From: an uncultured Propionibacteriaceae bacterium
GTDB lineage: Bacteria > Actinomycetota > Actinomycetes > Propionibacteriales > Propionibacteriaceae
Assembly (NCBI GenBank): GCA_938046585.1
Contig: CALIWR010000030.1
Coordinates: 1-64,000 of the forward strand
Length of the DNA stretch: 64,000 nucleotides
Reading direction: 5' to 3'
Of the stretch, positions 9,302 through 18,041 are shown one piece after another. The translations under genes and the position numbers were made by a program. The notes under the pieces are model-generated. The model had not been told where the DNA came from and searched no databases. It saw only the letters and a list, made by a program, of their open reading frames with translations. Position 1 is the stretch's first letter, and the number at the start of each line of letters is the position of its first letter.

Positions 9302-10567
9302 ATGAGCCGTACCTTCTCCAGCCTCGGCTTCGCCAACTATCGGCGCTACTTCATCGGGGTCACCGCCTCCAATATTGGGATCTGGATGACCCGGACCGCC
9401 CAGTCCTGGGTGGTGCTGGTGGAACTTACCGCCGGCGACGCCCAGGCGTTGGGGTGGCTCACCGCGATCATGTTCCTACCGACCCTGGTGTTGACCCCGG
9501 TGGCCGGCTCGTTGTCGGACCGGTTCCCGAAGCGGACCATCATGCTGGCCGCCCAGGCGGTGCTGTTCACCGACATCGTGACCTTGTCGGTGCTCAGCCT
9601 GACCGGGCAGCTGCGGTTGTGGCAGGTCTTTGCCCTGGCCACCCTGGACGGGATCGCCGGGGCCTTCGACGCACCCTGCCGGCAGGCGATCGTCTCGGAG
9701 ATGGTGCCGCCCGAGAAGGTCTCCAACGCGATCGGCCTGAACAGCACCAGTTTCAACGCGGCCCGCCTGCTGGGCCCCGGCGCGGCGGGAATCTTGATCG
9801 CGCTGATCGGCAGCGGCTGGGTCTTCGTGGTGAACGCCGTCGCGTACCTGGTGCATGCCTGCTGCCTGCTACGGCTGGACTCGGCCCGGATGACCACGGC
9901 CCGGGTCAAGGACCGACAGTCCGGCAGCCTGCTGCTGGCGCTGCGGTACGTGGCGAAGCGGGCCGATCTGGCCTTGCTGCTGACGATCGCGGCCGGAATG
10001 GGGGCATTCGGTTTCAACTTCTCGATCACCAACCCGCTGATGGCCACCCAGGTGTTCGGCAAGGGGGCCGGCGAATTCGGCGCCCTGGGATCGGTGATGG
10101 GGATCGGCTCACTCACCGCTGCCCTGTTGGCGGCCCGGCGCCGGCGGCCCCGGATCCGGCACGTCGCCGTGGCGCTCGGCCTGTTTGCTGGTTGTCTGGC
10201 AGCTTCCGCGCTGTCGCCCACCTTCTGGGCCTTTACGCTGCTGATGGTCCCGCTCGGCTGGACCTCGGTCCAGGTGATGGTGACCGCGAATGCCCTGATC
10301 CAGATGGGGGTGGAGCCCAGATTCCGGGGCCGGGTGATGGCCCTGTGGAGCGCGATGATCCTGGGCCTGACTCCGATCGTTTCCCCGGTGATCGGCCAGG
10401 TCGGGGCAGCTTTCGGGGCCCGCGCCACGGTCTGGCTCTGCGCCGGCGGGGTGATCGTACTGTTTGCGGGGGTGTCGGCCTACCTGCTGCGCTCCCCCGG
10501 CGTCGAGGTGCACATGACCAGACGTCGCCCGTGGCTGTCGGTCGAGCCCCGCTCGTCTCGGCGCTGA
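9302..10567 (+). CDS. MFS transporter, EntS/DUF894-like exporter
   Basis: The 421-aa protein has the 12-helix MFS layout. Loop 2-3 carries a GxLxDRxGRR-like motif (GSLSDRFPKRTIM), and the segment DAPCRQAIVSEMVPPEKVSNAIGLNS is typical of the EntS/DUF894 exporter branch. The C-terminal tail is basic and cytoplasmic. The start is ATG 9302, the first Met of the transporter fold. The frame is open upstream only because it is antisense to menE. Substrate cannot be told. A hairpin follows the stop at 10579-10597. Confidence 0.85.
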   Translation: MSRTFSSLGFANYRRYFIGVTASNIGIWMTRTAQSWVVLVELTAGDAQALGWLTAIMFLPTLVLTPVAGSLSDRFPKRTIMLAAQAVLFTDIVTLSVLSLTGQLRLWQVFALATLDGIAGAFDAPCRQAIVSEMVPPEKVSNAIGLNSTSFNAARLLGPGAAGILIALIGSGWVFVVNAVAYLVHACCLLRLDSARMTTARVKDRQSGSLLLALRYVAKRADLALLLTIAAGMGAFGFNFSITNPLMATQVFGKGAGEFGALGSVMGIGSLTAALLAARRRRPRIRHVAVALGLFAGCLAASALSPTFWAFTLLMVPLGWTSVQVMVTANALIQMGVEPRFRGRVMALWSAMILGLTPIVSPVIGQVGAAFGARATVWLCAGGVIVLFAGVSAYLLRSPGVEVHMTRRRPWLSVEPRSSRR

Positions 10568-10578
10568 CCATCCGTACC

Positions 10579-10597
10579 GGGCCGGCTAACCCGGCCC
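10579..10597 (+). terminator. Terminator-like hairpin after the MFS gene
   Basis: A perfect 7-bp GC stem (GGGCCGG / CCGGCCC) with a 5-nt loop lies 11 bp after the MFS stop. No U-tract follows, as is common in high-GC actinobacteria, so termination is likely but not certain. Confidence 0.5.
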
Positions 10598-10625
10598 TGC
10601 AGCCGGCACCAGCCAGCCCTAGGGT

Positions 10626-12128
10626 GTGCGCATGCCGCCCGTGCTCCGCGTCGCCCACCGAGGCCACCCCGCAGCCCGCCGAGAAAACACCCTCGACGGC
10701 TTCGCCCACGCCCTCGACGTGGGCTGTGACTGGCTGGAGGTCGATGTCCGGACCACCCGCGACGGGCGCAGCATCGTCCTGCACGACACCACTTTGCGGC
10801 GGCTGTGGGGGCTGCCGGCCGCGGCCGCAGAGGTCGACTGGGAGCAGATCCGGCGGCTGGGTGGGGCCTCGGATCGGGTGCCGCTGCTGGAGGAGGTGCT
10901 GGAGCTGGCGGCCAGCCGCTCGGCCCGGGTGCTGATCGATTCCACCACGCCCCGGGACGCGCTCGCTGCCGCCCAGGTCGCCGCGTCTTTGTCGCTGGCG
11001 ATCGAGGTCGCCTGCTGTGGCTCTAGCGAGGCGATGCTGGCGCTGCGGCGCGAGTACCCGGCCGCGCCGCTGCAGTACGGGCACCGCGGGGGCCCACTCG
11101 ACCTGGACCTGCTCACTCAGATCCGCCCCTTCGCGGTGAACGCCGAATGGACCGACTGGTCATCGGCCCTGGTCACCCAGGTGCATGAGCTCGGCCTGCA
11201 GGCCTGGGCCTGGACGGCCAACGAGGCTGCCGTGATGCGCTGGCTGCTCGGGCTCGGGGTCGACGCGATCACCACCGACCAGATACGGCTGCTGGGTACG
11301 GTCTGCCAGGAGCAGCCCCGCCAGCCGGAATCGGTCAGCCTGCCAACGGCCCTGCCGGCGGCCGAGCTGCAGCGCTCGCTGGCAGTGGCCGGCCGGTTGG
11401 CGGACTGGGCCGCCGCGTACACCCGTGATGCCCCGCTCGGCGAGGTCACCGCCAAGGCTCATCCCGCGGACCTGGTCACCGAGGTAGACACCGCCATCGA
11501 GGAACGGGTCCGTACGATCATCGCGGCCGAGCTGCCCGGCCATACCGTGGTCGGCGAGGAGCAGGGCGGCGAACCGGGCGCCGGGCCGACCTGGTACCTG
11601 GACCCGGTGGATGGGACCACGAACCTCGCCAGCCGAATCCCCTGGACCGGTTTCAGCCTGGCCTTGGCGGTCGGTGACCAGCCGTACGTGGCAGCGGTCA
11701 CCCAGCCTTGGCTGGGCGAGATCCTGCTGGCCGGGTACGGGCTGGGCGCCACCCGCAACGGGCAGCCGCTGAGCCTCGACGGGCGGCCGCGGCTGCAGGT
11801 GATGCTGACCGAATTGGCCGCCCACGAGGCCTGGCCCGGGATGGCGCGGCTGTTCCGCCGCGCGGCCGCCCAGCATGTCACGCTGCGGGTGATGGGCTCC
11901 GGCACCTTGACCCTGGCCGGGATCGCGGCCGGCTGGGGGCAGGCTGCGGTAATCCACGCCTTCTGCCCGATCGATCACCTGGCCGCGCTGTTGCTGGTCC
12001 GCGAGGCTGGCGGGGTGGTCTGGGACGAGCAGGGCCATGATGTGCTCTTCCCGGCTCCAGGGACCGGGATCCTGGCGGCCCACCCGCAGGTCGCCGAGCA
12101 GGCTTTCGACCTGTGGCGCCGCTCCTAG
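10626..12128 (+). CDS. Fused glycerophosphodiester phosphodiesterase-inositol monophosphatase
   Basis: This 500-aa protein has two complete enzyme domains. Residues 1-225 form a GDPD TIM barrel: H11-R12-G13, E20 (ENT), E38 and D40 (LEVDVRTT) and the catalytic H53 (LHD) are all present. Residues 240-500 form an inositol-monophosphatase-like domain: DLVTEVDTAIEE, VVGEEQGGE near 312, WYLDPVDGTTN (metal-binding D326), and PIDHLAALLLVREAGG near 448. GDPDs hydrolyse glycerophosphodiesters such as glycerophosphoinositol. IMPases dephosphorylate inositol phosphate or related sugar phosphates. The pairing would fit turnover of phosphoinositol lipid head groups, but that is inference. The IMPase half is SuhB-like and may prefer another phosphate ester. 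The start is GTG 10626, with ATG 10632 as alternative. Confidence 0.88.
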   Translation: MRMPPVLRVAHRGHPAARRENTLDGFAHALDVGCDWLEVDVRTTRDGRSIVLHDTTLRRLWGLPAAAAEVDWEQIRRLGGASDRVPLLEEVLELAASRSARVLIDSTTPRDALAAAQVAASLSLAIEVACCGSSEAMLALRREYPAAPLQYGHRGGPLDLDLLTQIRPFAVNAEWTDWSSALVTQVHELGLQAWAWTANEAAVMRWLLGLGVDAITTDQIRLLGTVCQEQPRQPESVSLPTALPAAELQRSLAVAGRLADWAAAYTRDAPLGEVTAKAHPADLVTEVDTAIEERVRTIIAAELPGHTVVGEEQGGEPGAGPTWYLDPVDGTTNLASRIPWTGFSLALAVGDQPYVAAVTQPWLGEILLAGYGLGATRNGQPLSLDGRPRLQVMLTELAAHEAWPGMARLFRRAAAQHVTLRVMGSGTLTLAGIAAGWGQAAVIHAFCPIDHLAALLLVREAGGVVWDEQGHDVLFPAPGTGILAAHPQVAEQAFDLWRRS

Positions 12129-12174
12129 CGGCTCGTACGATGGAGGAGAACCCAGGACCGCAGAGAGGGCCAGG

Positions 12175-12462
12175 ATGCTTCGCTATCTACCCGTGATCGT
12201 CGCCGTTGCGCTGCTGGTGTACTGCTTTCTCGACTGCGCCGCCAGCCGCCCCGACGAGGTACGGACCCTGCCCCGCCCGATCTGGGTGGCCGTGATCATC
12301 CTGCTACCAGCCCTCGGCCCGTTCCTGTGGCTGGCTCTCGGCCGCCCGGCCCGACGCCTCGCCGACCAGCCCGTCACCCCCAGCCGCCCGATGGCTCCCG
12401 ACGACGACCCGGACTTCCTGGCCAGCCTGAACCGTGAGCATCGGCCCCGCGACGGTGACTGA
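12175..12462 (+). CDS. Small membrane protein with PLDc_N-type domain
   Basis: The 95-aa protein has two transmembrane helices (LPVIVAVALLVYCFLDCAA and PIWVAVIILLPALGPFLWLA) separated by a short loop containing DEVRTLPR, the pattern of the PLDc_N (phospholipase D nuclease N-terminal) domain. A polar C-terminal tail follows (DDDPDFLASLNRE). No phospholipase domain is attached, which is usual for stand-alone actinobacterial members. A purine-rich RBS (AGAGGGCCAGG) precedes the ATG. Function unknown. Confidence 0.8.
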   Translation: MLRYLPVIVAVALLVYCFLDCAASRPDEVRTLPRPIWVAVIILLPALGPFLWLALGRPARRLADQPVTPSRPMAPDDDPDFLASLNREHRPRDGD

Positions 12463-12549
12463 TGGTGGGCTGAACACGCAGGCTGCCGGCTAGTAGTGCC
12501 ACAGCGCCGCGAGGGCAGATCTCCAGTCACCCTCGCTAGGCTGATCCTC

Positions 12550-14019
12550 GTGCTGCGTGGAGACGGTCGGTTGACCCAGGAGCTCAACCCTCACGACGTT
12601 GGCCCGCAGGATGAGTGTGGGGTCTTCGGGGTCTGGGCGCCGCACGAAGAAGTGTCCAAACTCACCTATTTCGCGCTCTACGCGCTGCAGCACCGCGGCC
12701 AGGAGTCAGCCGGGATGGCGGTCAGCAACGGCGAACGGATCATGGTCTTCAAAGACATGGGGCTGGTCTCGCAGGTCTTCGACGAGCCCACCCTGTCTTC
12801 GCTGACCGGGCATCTCGCGATCGGGCATACCCGCTACTCGACGACCGGCGAGAGTGTCTGGAGCAATGCCCAGCCGATCTTCCGCGCGCTGGGCGGCGGC
12901 GGCTTGGCGCTGGCTCACAACGGCAACCTCACCAATACCGACCAGTTGGAGCGGCTACTGGCCCGCCGCAGCCCCGGCGAGCAGGTGCCACACAAACAGA
13001 ATCTGGACTCCACCAATGACACCTCGCTGGTCTCGGGGCTGCTCGGCAGCTACCACGACCGCGGACTGCGTGAGGCGGCGCTGGATCTGCTGCCGCGGCT
13101 ACGCGGCGCGTACTGCCTGGTCTTCATGACCGAGACCAGCCTGTACGCGGCGCGGGACCCGCAGGGGGTACGGCCGCTGGTGCTGGGCCGGCTTGCGGCC
13201 GGCTGGGTGGTCGCCTCCGAGACCGCCGCCTTAGACATCGTGGGCGCCACCCTGATCCGGGAGGTGGAGCCGGGTGAGCTGCTCACCATCGACGCCCAGG
13301 GGGTCCGTACCGAACGGTTCGCCGAGGCCCGCCCGAAGGGCTGCCTATTCGAGTACGTCTACCTGTCGCGGCCGGACACCGTGATCTCGGGCCGGCGGGT
13401 GCACCAGGTACGGGTCGAGATCGGCCGTACCCTGGCCCGGGAGCACCCGGTCGACGCCGACCTGGTGATTCCGGTGCCGGAGTCTGGCACCCCGGCCGCG
13501 ATCGGCTATGCGGAGGCCTCAGGCATCCCGTACGGCATGGGATTGGTCAAGAACTCCTATGTGGGCAGGACTTTCATCCAGCCTTCGCAGACCATCCGGC
13601 AGCTCGGGATCCGACTCAAGCTGAACCCGCTGCGCGACGTGATCCATGGTCGGCGGCTGGTAGTGGTGGACGATTCGATCGTGCGCGGCAATACCCAGCG
13701 GGCGCTGGTTCGGATGCTGCGGGAGGCCGGCGCCCGTGAGGTCCACGTGCGGATCTCTTCCCCGCCGGTCGAATGGCCCTGCTTCTACGGCATCGACTTC
13801 GCCACCCGGGCCGAGCTGATCGCCCCCGGGATGAGCGTCGAGCAGATCTGCCGTTCGATCGGGGCCGATTCGCTCGGCTACTGCTCTTTGGAGGGGCTGG
13901 TGGCTGCCACCGGTATCCCCGGTGACCGGCTCTGCCGGGCCTGTTTCGACGGCGCTTACCCGGTGCCGATCCCACCCCGGGCTGCCGAGCAGCTCGGTAT
14001 CTGCCAGGAGGTCTCATGA
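12550..14019 (+). CDS. purF: Amidophosphoribosyltransferase PurF
   Basis: PurF makes 5-phosphoribosylamine from PRPP and glutamine, the first step of purine synthesis. The N-terminal Ntn glutaminase domain begins DECGVFGVWAP, and the catalytic Cys is exposed after propeptide cleavage. LQHRGQESAGMAV and GHTRYSTTG are also present. The C-terminal PRTase domain has the PRPP loop RLVVVDDSIVRGNTQRALV. The start is placed at GTG 12550, giving 489 aa. The frame is open to 12496 but gains only unconserved residues. It overlaps purM (ATGA), so the two are coupled. Confidence 0.92.
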   Translation: MLRGDGRLTQELNPHDVGPQDECGVFGVWAPHEEVSKLTYFALYALQHRGQESAGMAVSNGERIMVFKDMGLVSQVFDEPTLSSLTGHLAIGHTRYSTTGESVWSNAQPIFRALGGGGLALAHNGNLTNTDQLERLLARRSPGEQVPHKQNLDSTNDTSLVSGLLGSYHDRGLREAALDLLPRLRGAYCLVFMTETSLYAARDPQGVRPLVLGRLAAGWVVASETAALDIVGATLIREVEPGELLTIDAQGVRTERFAEARPKGCLFEYVYLSRPDTVISGRRVHQVRVEIGRTLAREHPVDADLVIPVPESGTPAAIGYAEASGIPYGMGLVKNSYVGRTFIQPSQTIRQLGIRLKLNPLRDVIHGRRLVVVDDSIVRGNTQRALVRMLREAGAREVHVRISSPPVEWPCFYGIDFATRAELIAPGMSVEQICRSIGADSLGYCSLEGLVAATGIPGDRLCRACFDGAYPVPIPPRAAEQLGICQEVS

Positions 14020-15062
14020 CCAGTGCATACGCCCGGGCCGGGGTGGACATCCAGGCCGGCGACCGGGCCGTGGAGCTGATGCGCGAGCATGTCCGGGCCA
14101 CTCACCGGCCTGAGGTGATCGGCGGGATCGGCGGTTTTGCGGGTCTCTTCGACGCCAGTGCGTTGCGCGCGTACACCCGCCCGGTGCTGGCCACCTCCAC
14201 CGACGGGGTGGGCACCAAAGTAGCCATCGCCCAGGCCCTCGACCTGCACCACACGATCGGCTGGGACCTGGTGGGGATGTTGGTCGATGACCTGGTGGTG
14301 GTCGGCGCCGAGCCGCTCTTCGTGACCGACTACATCGCCTGTGGGAGGCTAGTCCCGGAGCGGATCGCGTCGATCGTCTCCGGGATCGCGGCCGCCTGCA
14401 CCGCGGCTGGGGCAGCGCTGCTGGGCGGTGAGACCGCCGAGCATCCGGGCCTGCTGGCCGCCGATGAGTACGACCTGGCCGGCGCCACCACTGGGGTGGT
14501 CGAGGCCGACCAGGTCCTGGGCCCGCAGCGGGTAGTGGCTGGGGATGTGGTGCTGGCCCTGGCCTCGTCTGGGCTGCACTCTAACGGCTATTGCCTGGTC
14601 CGGGCAGTGCTGCGCCAGGCGCGGCTGCGGTTGGACCAGCGGCTGCCGGAACTGGGCCGCAGCCTGGGCGAGGAGCTGCTGGAACCGACCCGGGTGTACG
14701 CGCGGGATGTGCTGGACCTGGTGCGGGCCGTTGAGGTGCACGCGATTAGCCACATCACCGGCGGCGGTCTGGCCGCCAACCTGGCCCGGGTGCTGCCCTG
14801 CGGGCTCTCGGCCCGGTTGGACCGCTCGACCTGGACGCCGGCTGCGATCTTCACCCTGCTGCAGCGTCTCGGCGAGCTCAGCCAGCCAGACTTGGAGGCG
14901 ACTCTCAACATGGGGGTCGGGATGGCGGTGGTGCTGCCCGCAGACCAGGTCGACCCGGCGGTCCGGCTGCTCGCCGAGCGGGGGATCGCCTCCTGGGTGG
15001 CAGGCGAGATCCATGTGGGTGACGGCAGCGTCGACCTGGTCGGCTCCCACCCTGCCGGCTAG
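14016..15062 (+). CDS. purM: Phosphoribosylformylglycinamidine cyclo-ligase PurM
   Basis: PurM closes the imidazole ring (FGAM plus ATP to AIR), the fifth purine step. It is 348 aa, normal for the family. Visible blocks are YARAGVDIQAGDRAVELM, STDGVGTKVAIA, DLVGMLVDDLVVVGAEPLF, LLGGETAEHPG and HITGGGLAANLARVLP. The ATG overlaps the purF stop. The purF-purM-DUF3073 order is conserved in actinobacteria, although a 308-bp gap and a separate promoter precede the DUF3073 gene here. Confidence 0.94.
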   Translation: MTSAYARAGVDIQAGDRAVELMREHVRATHRPEVIGGIGGFAGLFDASALRAYTRPVLATSTDGVGTKVAIAQALDLHHTIGWDLVGMLVDDLVVVGAEPLFVTDYIACGRLVPERIASIVSGIAAACTAAGAALLGGETAEHPGLLAADEYDLAGATTGVVEADQVLGPQRVVAGDVVLALASSGLHSNGYCLVRAVLRQARLRLDQRLPELGRSLGEELLEPTRVYARDVLDLVRAVEVHAISHITGGGLAANLARVLPCGLSARLDRSTWTPAAIFTLLQRLGELSQPDLEATLNMGVGMAVVLPADQVDPAVRLLAERGIASWVAGEIHVGDGSVDLVGSHPAG

Positions 15063-15068
15063 CCGGTC

Positions 15069-15206
15069 GTACCCGCGGCCGACCGGCTGACCGAGAACGT
15101 TACGCAAGCGGTGGCGCGCGGTCGGCCCGTACCCGCGGTCGACCGTATCTCCGCCTTCCTTCTCACCCCGAGAAGGCCCGGTCACCCCCGTACCTGCGGT
15201 CGACCG
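15069..15206. repeat. Three 17-bp direct repeats at ~60-bp spacing
   Basis: Copies of GTACCCGCGGTCGACCG lie at 15069-15085 (one mismatch), 15129-15145 (exact) and 15190-15206 (one mismatch), starting 60 and 61 bp apart. They occupy the first half of the purM-DUF3073 intergenic region, upstream of the promoter at 15271. About six helical turns separate each copy, so all would face the same side of the DNA. Function unknown. They could be protein-binding sites or remnants of a small repeat. Confidence 0.6.
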
Positions 15207-15270
15207 CCACCGAAACACCGTCCGTTCGCCGATGAGTTTCAAGATTCTGTGTCCGACACTGCCGATGGGG

Positions 15271-15299
15271 TTGGATCATCCGGTGCGACCCGGTAATCT
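15271..15299 (+). promoter_or_regulatory. Sigma-70-type promoter of the DUF3073 gene
   Basis: TTGGAT (15271-15276) and TAATCT (15294-15299) are separated by 17 bp, a good match to the housekeeping promoter. Transcription would begin near 15306 and give a leader of about 65 nt. The remaining purM-DUF3073 gap (15063-15370) holds only the three repeats described separately. Confidence 0.6.
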
Positions 15300-15370
15300 A
15301 GGTCCCACGAACCAATCAGACATGTGCCGCGGCCACTCCGCGAGCGATAACAGGCGAGGGGGCTGGCTCT

Positions 15371-15589
15371 ATGGGGCGCGGCCGTGCGAAGGCGAAGCAG
15401 ACCAAGGTTGCACGCGAGTTGAAGTACCGGTCAGTATCGACGGATTTCTCCTCGTTGGAGCGTGAGCTCCGTGGCTCCGACGACATCCCTGAGGCGTACG
15501 CAGACCTCGCTGCTCAGTACGAGGAGTACGACGCGGTCGACGACGATGAGGACGAGGGCGACGCGACGCAGATGCGTCGCTCCGGCTAG
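15371..15589 (+). CDS. DUF3073 family protein
   Basis: The 72-aa protein starts MGRGRAKAKQTKVARELKYR, the diagnostic basic N-terminus of DUF3073, and ends in an acidic stretch (DEDEGDATQMRR). The family is small, actinobacterial and usually found beside purM, as here. A GAGGGGG ribosome site precedes the ATG and a clear promoter lies upstream. The biochemical role is not known. The basic head and acidic tail suggest nucleic-acid or ribosome association, which is speculation. Confidence 0.9.
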   Translation: MGRGRAKAKQTKVARELKYRSVSTDFSSLERELRGSDDIPEAYADLAAQYEEYDAVDDDEDEGDATQMRRSG

Positions 15590-15604
15590 ACCTTATAGCG
15601 GTCG

Positions 15605-16609
15605 ATGACCGGGCCAGCTGATCTGGGCCCACCGGCTGTTGGGGTGCGCTGGCACCCGTGGCAGCGCGATCGGTTTCTGCCGGGATACCGCAGCCGGGAC
15701 CTTGACTTGCTCGGCACCAGCCGCCACCCAGACGAGGGCATAGGGCAGCTCACAGCTACCCTGGTCCGACGGAATCGGCCACGCCACGCCCGGGCTGTGC
15801 TGTACCTGCACGGCTGGAACGACTATTTCTTCCAGAGCCACCTCGCTGACTTCTGGGACGAGCTGGGCTATGACTTCTACGCGCTCGACCTGCGCCGGTA
15901 CGGACGCAGCCTGCATCCCGGCGAACTGCCCGGCTATGTCGACAACCTCGCCGACTATGACCTCGAGATCGACGCGGCGCTGGAACGGCTGCGTCGCCAC
16001 CATGCCACGGTCGTGGTCTGTGCTCATTCCACCGGCGGGCTGACGGCGGCGCTGTGGGCGCACCGGCACCCGGGCCAGATCGCCGGGCTGGTGCTGAACT
16101 CGCCCTGGATCGACTTGCAGGGCTCGGCGCTGCTGCGGGCGGTGGCAAGCCCGATCATCCGCGGCCTGGCCACGAGGGCTGCGACCTGGCCGATCCCGGT
16201 CCGCGACAACGGCTTCTACACCCGGGCCTTGCACACCAACTACGACGGCGCCTGGGACTGGGACCTGACGGTCAAGACCACCCCCACCCAGCCGATCCGC
16301 GCCGGCTGGCTGCGGGCGGTGATGGACGGGCACGCCCAGGTCAGCCAGGGTCTGCAGATCGGCTGCCCGGTGCTGGCCCTGATCTCGGCCCGTTCCAGTT
16401 TCCGACGCCGCTGGTCGGACGAGCCGAGCCGCTGCGACGTCGTGCTTGATGTCAACCGCTTAGCCGCCCAGGCTCCGAACCTGGGCCGCCATGTCACCCT
16501 GGTCCGGATCGAGGGCGCCGTCCACGACATCAGCCTGTCCGCGGCCCAGGTCCGCGCCGACTTCTTCGACCAGATCCGCCGCTGGGAGGGCGCGTATCTG
16601 ACCTGCTGA
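15605..16609 (+). CDS. Alpha/beta hydrolase (serine aminopeptidase / Hydrolase_4 type)
   Basis: The 334-aa alpha/beta-hydrolase-fold protein has oxyanion region LYLHGWNDYFFQ, nucleophile elbow VVCAHSTGG (Ser in the G/A-x-S-x-G position), and a late Asp (DVVLDVNR) and His (GAVHDISLSA) as probable triad members. The pattern resembles monoacylglycerol-lipase-like Hydrolase_4 proteins. No signal peptide is visible, so it is probably cytoplasmic. It begins 15 bp after the DUF3073 stop and may be co-transcribed. The natural ester substrate is unknown. Confidence 0.85.
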   Translation: MTGPADLGPPAVGVRWHPWQRDRFLPGYRSRDLDLLGTSRHPDEGIGQLTATLVRRNRPRHARAVLYLHGWNDYFFQSHLADFWDELGYDFYALDLRRYGRSLHPGELPGYVDNLADYDLEIDAALERLRRHHATVVVCAHSTGGLTAALWAHRHPGQIAGLVLNSPWIDLQGSALLRAVASPIIRGLATRAATWPIPVRDNGFYTRALHTNYDGAWDWDLTVKTTPTQPIRAGWLRAVMDGHAQVSQGLQIGCPVLALISARSSFRRRWSDEPSRCDVVLDVNRLAAQAPNLGRHVTLVRIEGAVHDISLSAAQVRADFFDQIRRWEGAYLTC

Positions 16610-16651
16610 AGCGGTGGGCAGCCGGGCTCCGGCCCCGCGACCCGGTGAACG

Positions 16652-17422
16652 CTAGGCGTATTCCTGCGCGGCGGCCGCGGCCCGGGCCCCGTAGCCACCG
16701 CCGAAGATGGCCGCGTGGACCAGCAGCGGGTGGATCTGGTGCAACGGGACTAGGCGACGCCAGTTCGCCGGCAATTGGGTGCTCTCCTGCTCGTACCCGC
16801 GCAGTACGGTTTCCAGCCGCGGCGCCCCGAAGAGGTACAGCATCGCCAGGTCGGTGATCCGATGCCCCCCGTGGGCGGCCGGGTCGATCAGGACGATGCC
16901 GTTCTCGGTCGGGAGCACGTTGCCGGCCCACAAGTCGCCATGGATCCGGGCTGGCCCAGCGTCGTCATCGAAGACGCCGGATTCGATCCGCGTCAGGACC
17001 CGTTCCAGGATCCCAGCATCAGCCGAGGTCAGGGCGCCGCGGGCGAGGGCCCGTTCCAGGTACGGCCGGCAGCGGTGGCGGGCATAGAACACGCCCCAGC
17101 TCTGCTCCGGCACCAGGGGTAGCGGCTCGGCTCCAATCCAGCCGTCACCCTCCCAGCCCTGCGGGGGGCAGCCGAAGGCCTCAGCCCCGGCGTTATGGGT
17201 ACGGGCGAGCCGCCGCCCGAAGTCAGCCGCTGCGGCCTCGGTGGTGGCGGTGTGGTCGAGTTGCTGCAGGGTCAGCCTGGTCGGCGTCACCTGGATCACC
17301 CGGACCACCGCTGCCGCGTCCGCTCCGGCAGCGCGTAACCAGTCCAGGCCTGCCGCTTCGTATTCGAAGGAGGTTGGCCCAGCTGGTCGGGTCTTCACGA
17401 AAGTTGCGTCCACGTCGAACAA
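16652..17422 (-). CDS. Fructosamine kinase-like phosphotransferase
   Basis: The 256-aa protein belongs to the fructosamine-kinase/APH-fold family. It has the catalytic loop ARIHGDLWAGNVL, the metal-binding segment IVLIDPAAHGGHRITDLAML, and the N-terminal Lys-containing strand (FVKTRP). Family members phosphorylate ketosamines on glycated proteins or sugars, starting deglycation. The bacterial substrates are mostly ribulosamines or erythrulosamines. It is convergent with the hydrolase gene and 42 bp away. The region to tRNA-Phe (17423-17626) shows no gene. Confidence 0.85.
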   Translation of the reverse strand: MFDVDATFVKTRPAGPTSFEYEAAGLDWLRAAGADAAAVVRVIQVTPTRLTLQQLDHTATTEAAAADFGRRLARTHNAGAEAFGCPPQGWEGDGWIGAEPLPLVPEQSWGVFYARHRCRPYLERALARGALTSADAGILERVLTRIESGVFDDDAGPARIHGDLWAGNVLPTENGIVLIDPAAHGGHRITDLAMLYLFGAPRLETVLRGYEQESTQLPANWRRLVPLHQIHPLLVHAAIFGGGYGARAAAAAQEYA

Positions 17423-17626
17423 GATAGGTCAATCCAAGGTTCAACTACCGGCTCGATGAGAGCCTGCTTAAGGCCTTGAGTAGCCTCTGTCTAGGCAAAA
17501 CATTGGATTTGCACGATCAAACACTTGGTCTGAATCTGATACCGACCAGGGGAGGGAAGAGGTGCGAGAAGGCTGCCAGACCACCTTCGTCGGGTTCGCA
17601 GCCGCGGCTGCTGGAGGATGAGAGGG

Positions 17627-17703
17627 TGGTGGCCAGGGCCGGGATCGAACCGGCGACCTTTCGCTTTTCAGGCGAACGCTGCTACCAACTGAGCTACCTG
17701 GCC
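17627..17703 (-). tRNA. tRNA-Phe (GAA)
   Basis: On the minus strand the acceptor stem GGCCAGG pairs with CCTGGCC. The anticodon stem-loop TTCGC-CTGAAAA-GCGAA gives anticodon GAA. The T-arm is CCGGTTCGATCCCGG. CCA is encoded at 17627-17629. It is the last of three clustered tRNAs on this strand (Glu, Asp, Phe). Confidence 0.95.
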
Positions 17704-17714
17704 AAGCCTATAAG

Positions 17715-17788
17715 CGACCCCGACGGGACTCGAACCCGCGACCTCCGCCGTGACAGGGCGGCGCGCTAACCAACTGCGCTACGGGGCC
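17715..17788 (-). tRNA. tRNA-Asp (GTC)
   Basis: The acceptor GGCCCCG pairs with CGGGGTC with one G-U. The anticodon arm CCGCC-CTGTCAC-GGCGG gives GTC. The T-arm is GCGGGTTCGAGTCCCGT. The discriminator is G, the identity base for Asp. CCA is not encoded. It lies 11 bp upstream of tRNA-Phe, so the two are probably one transcript. Confidence 0.95.
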
Positions 17789-17880
17789 TGGTACAGGCCG
17801 AACCCGGCGAGCCGGGCCGTGAGAACTATAGCCGGACCGATACGGCTGGCGCCACTCGGCATCGGTCCGGCCTCGCTCAG

Positions 17881-17953
17881 CATCCCCAACCGGATTCGAA
17901 CCGGCGCAACCGCCTTGAAAGGGCGGTGTCCTAGGCCGCTAGACGATGGGGAC
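17881..17953 (-). tRNA. tRNA-Glu (TTC)
   Basis: The acceptor is GTCCCCA/TGGGGAT and the anticodon arm CCGCC-CTTTCAA-GGCGG gives TTC. The D-arm begins TCGTCTAGCGGCCTAGGAC, as in bacterial tRNA-Glu. The T-arm is CCGGTTCGAATCCGG and the discriminator is G. CCA is not encoded. It is the first gene of the Glu-Asp-Phe cluster. Confidence 0.95.
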
Positions 17954-18041
17954 CCAGTACTGCGGTGTCTTAGTGTACCGGCTCCAGCCAAGGCCATCCC
18001 CCTCCCCCTTCAGCTCGCCCCGCAGGACGACACACCACCCC

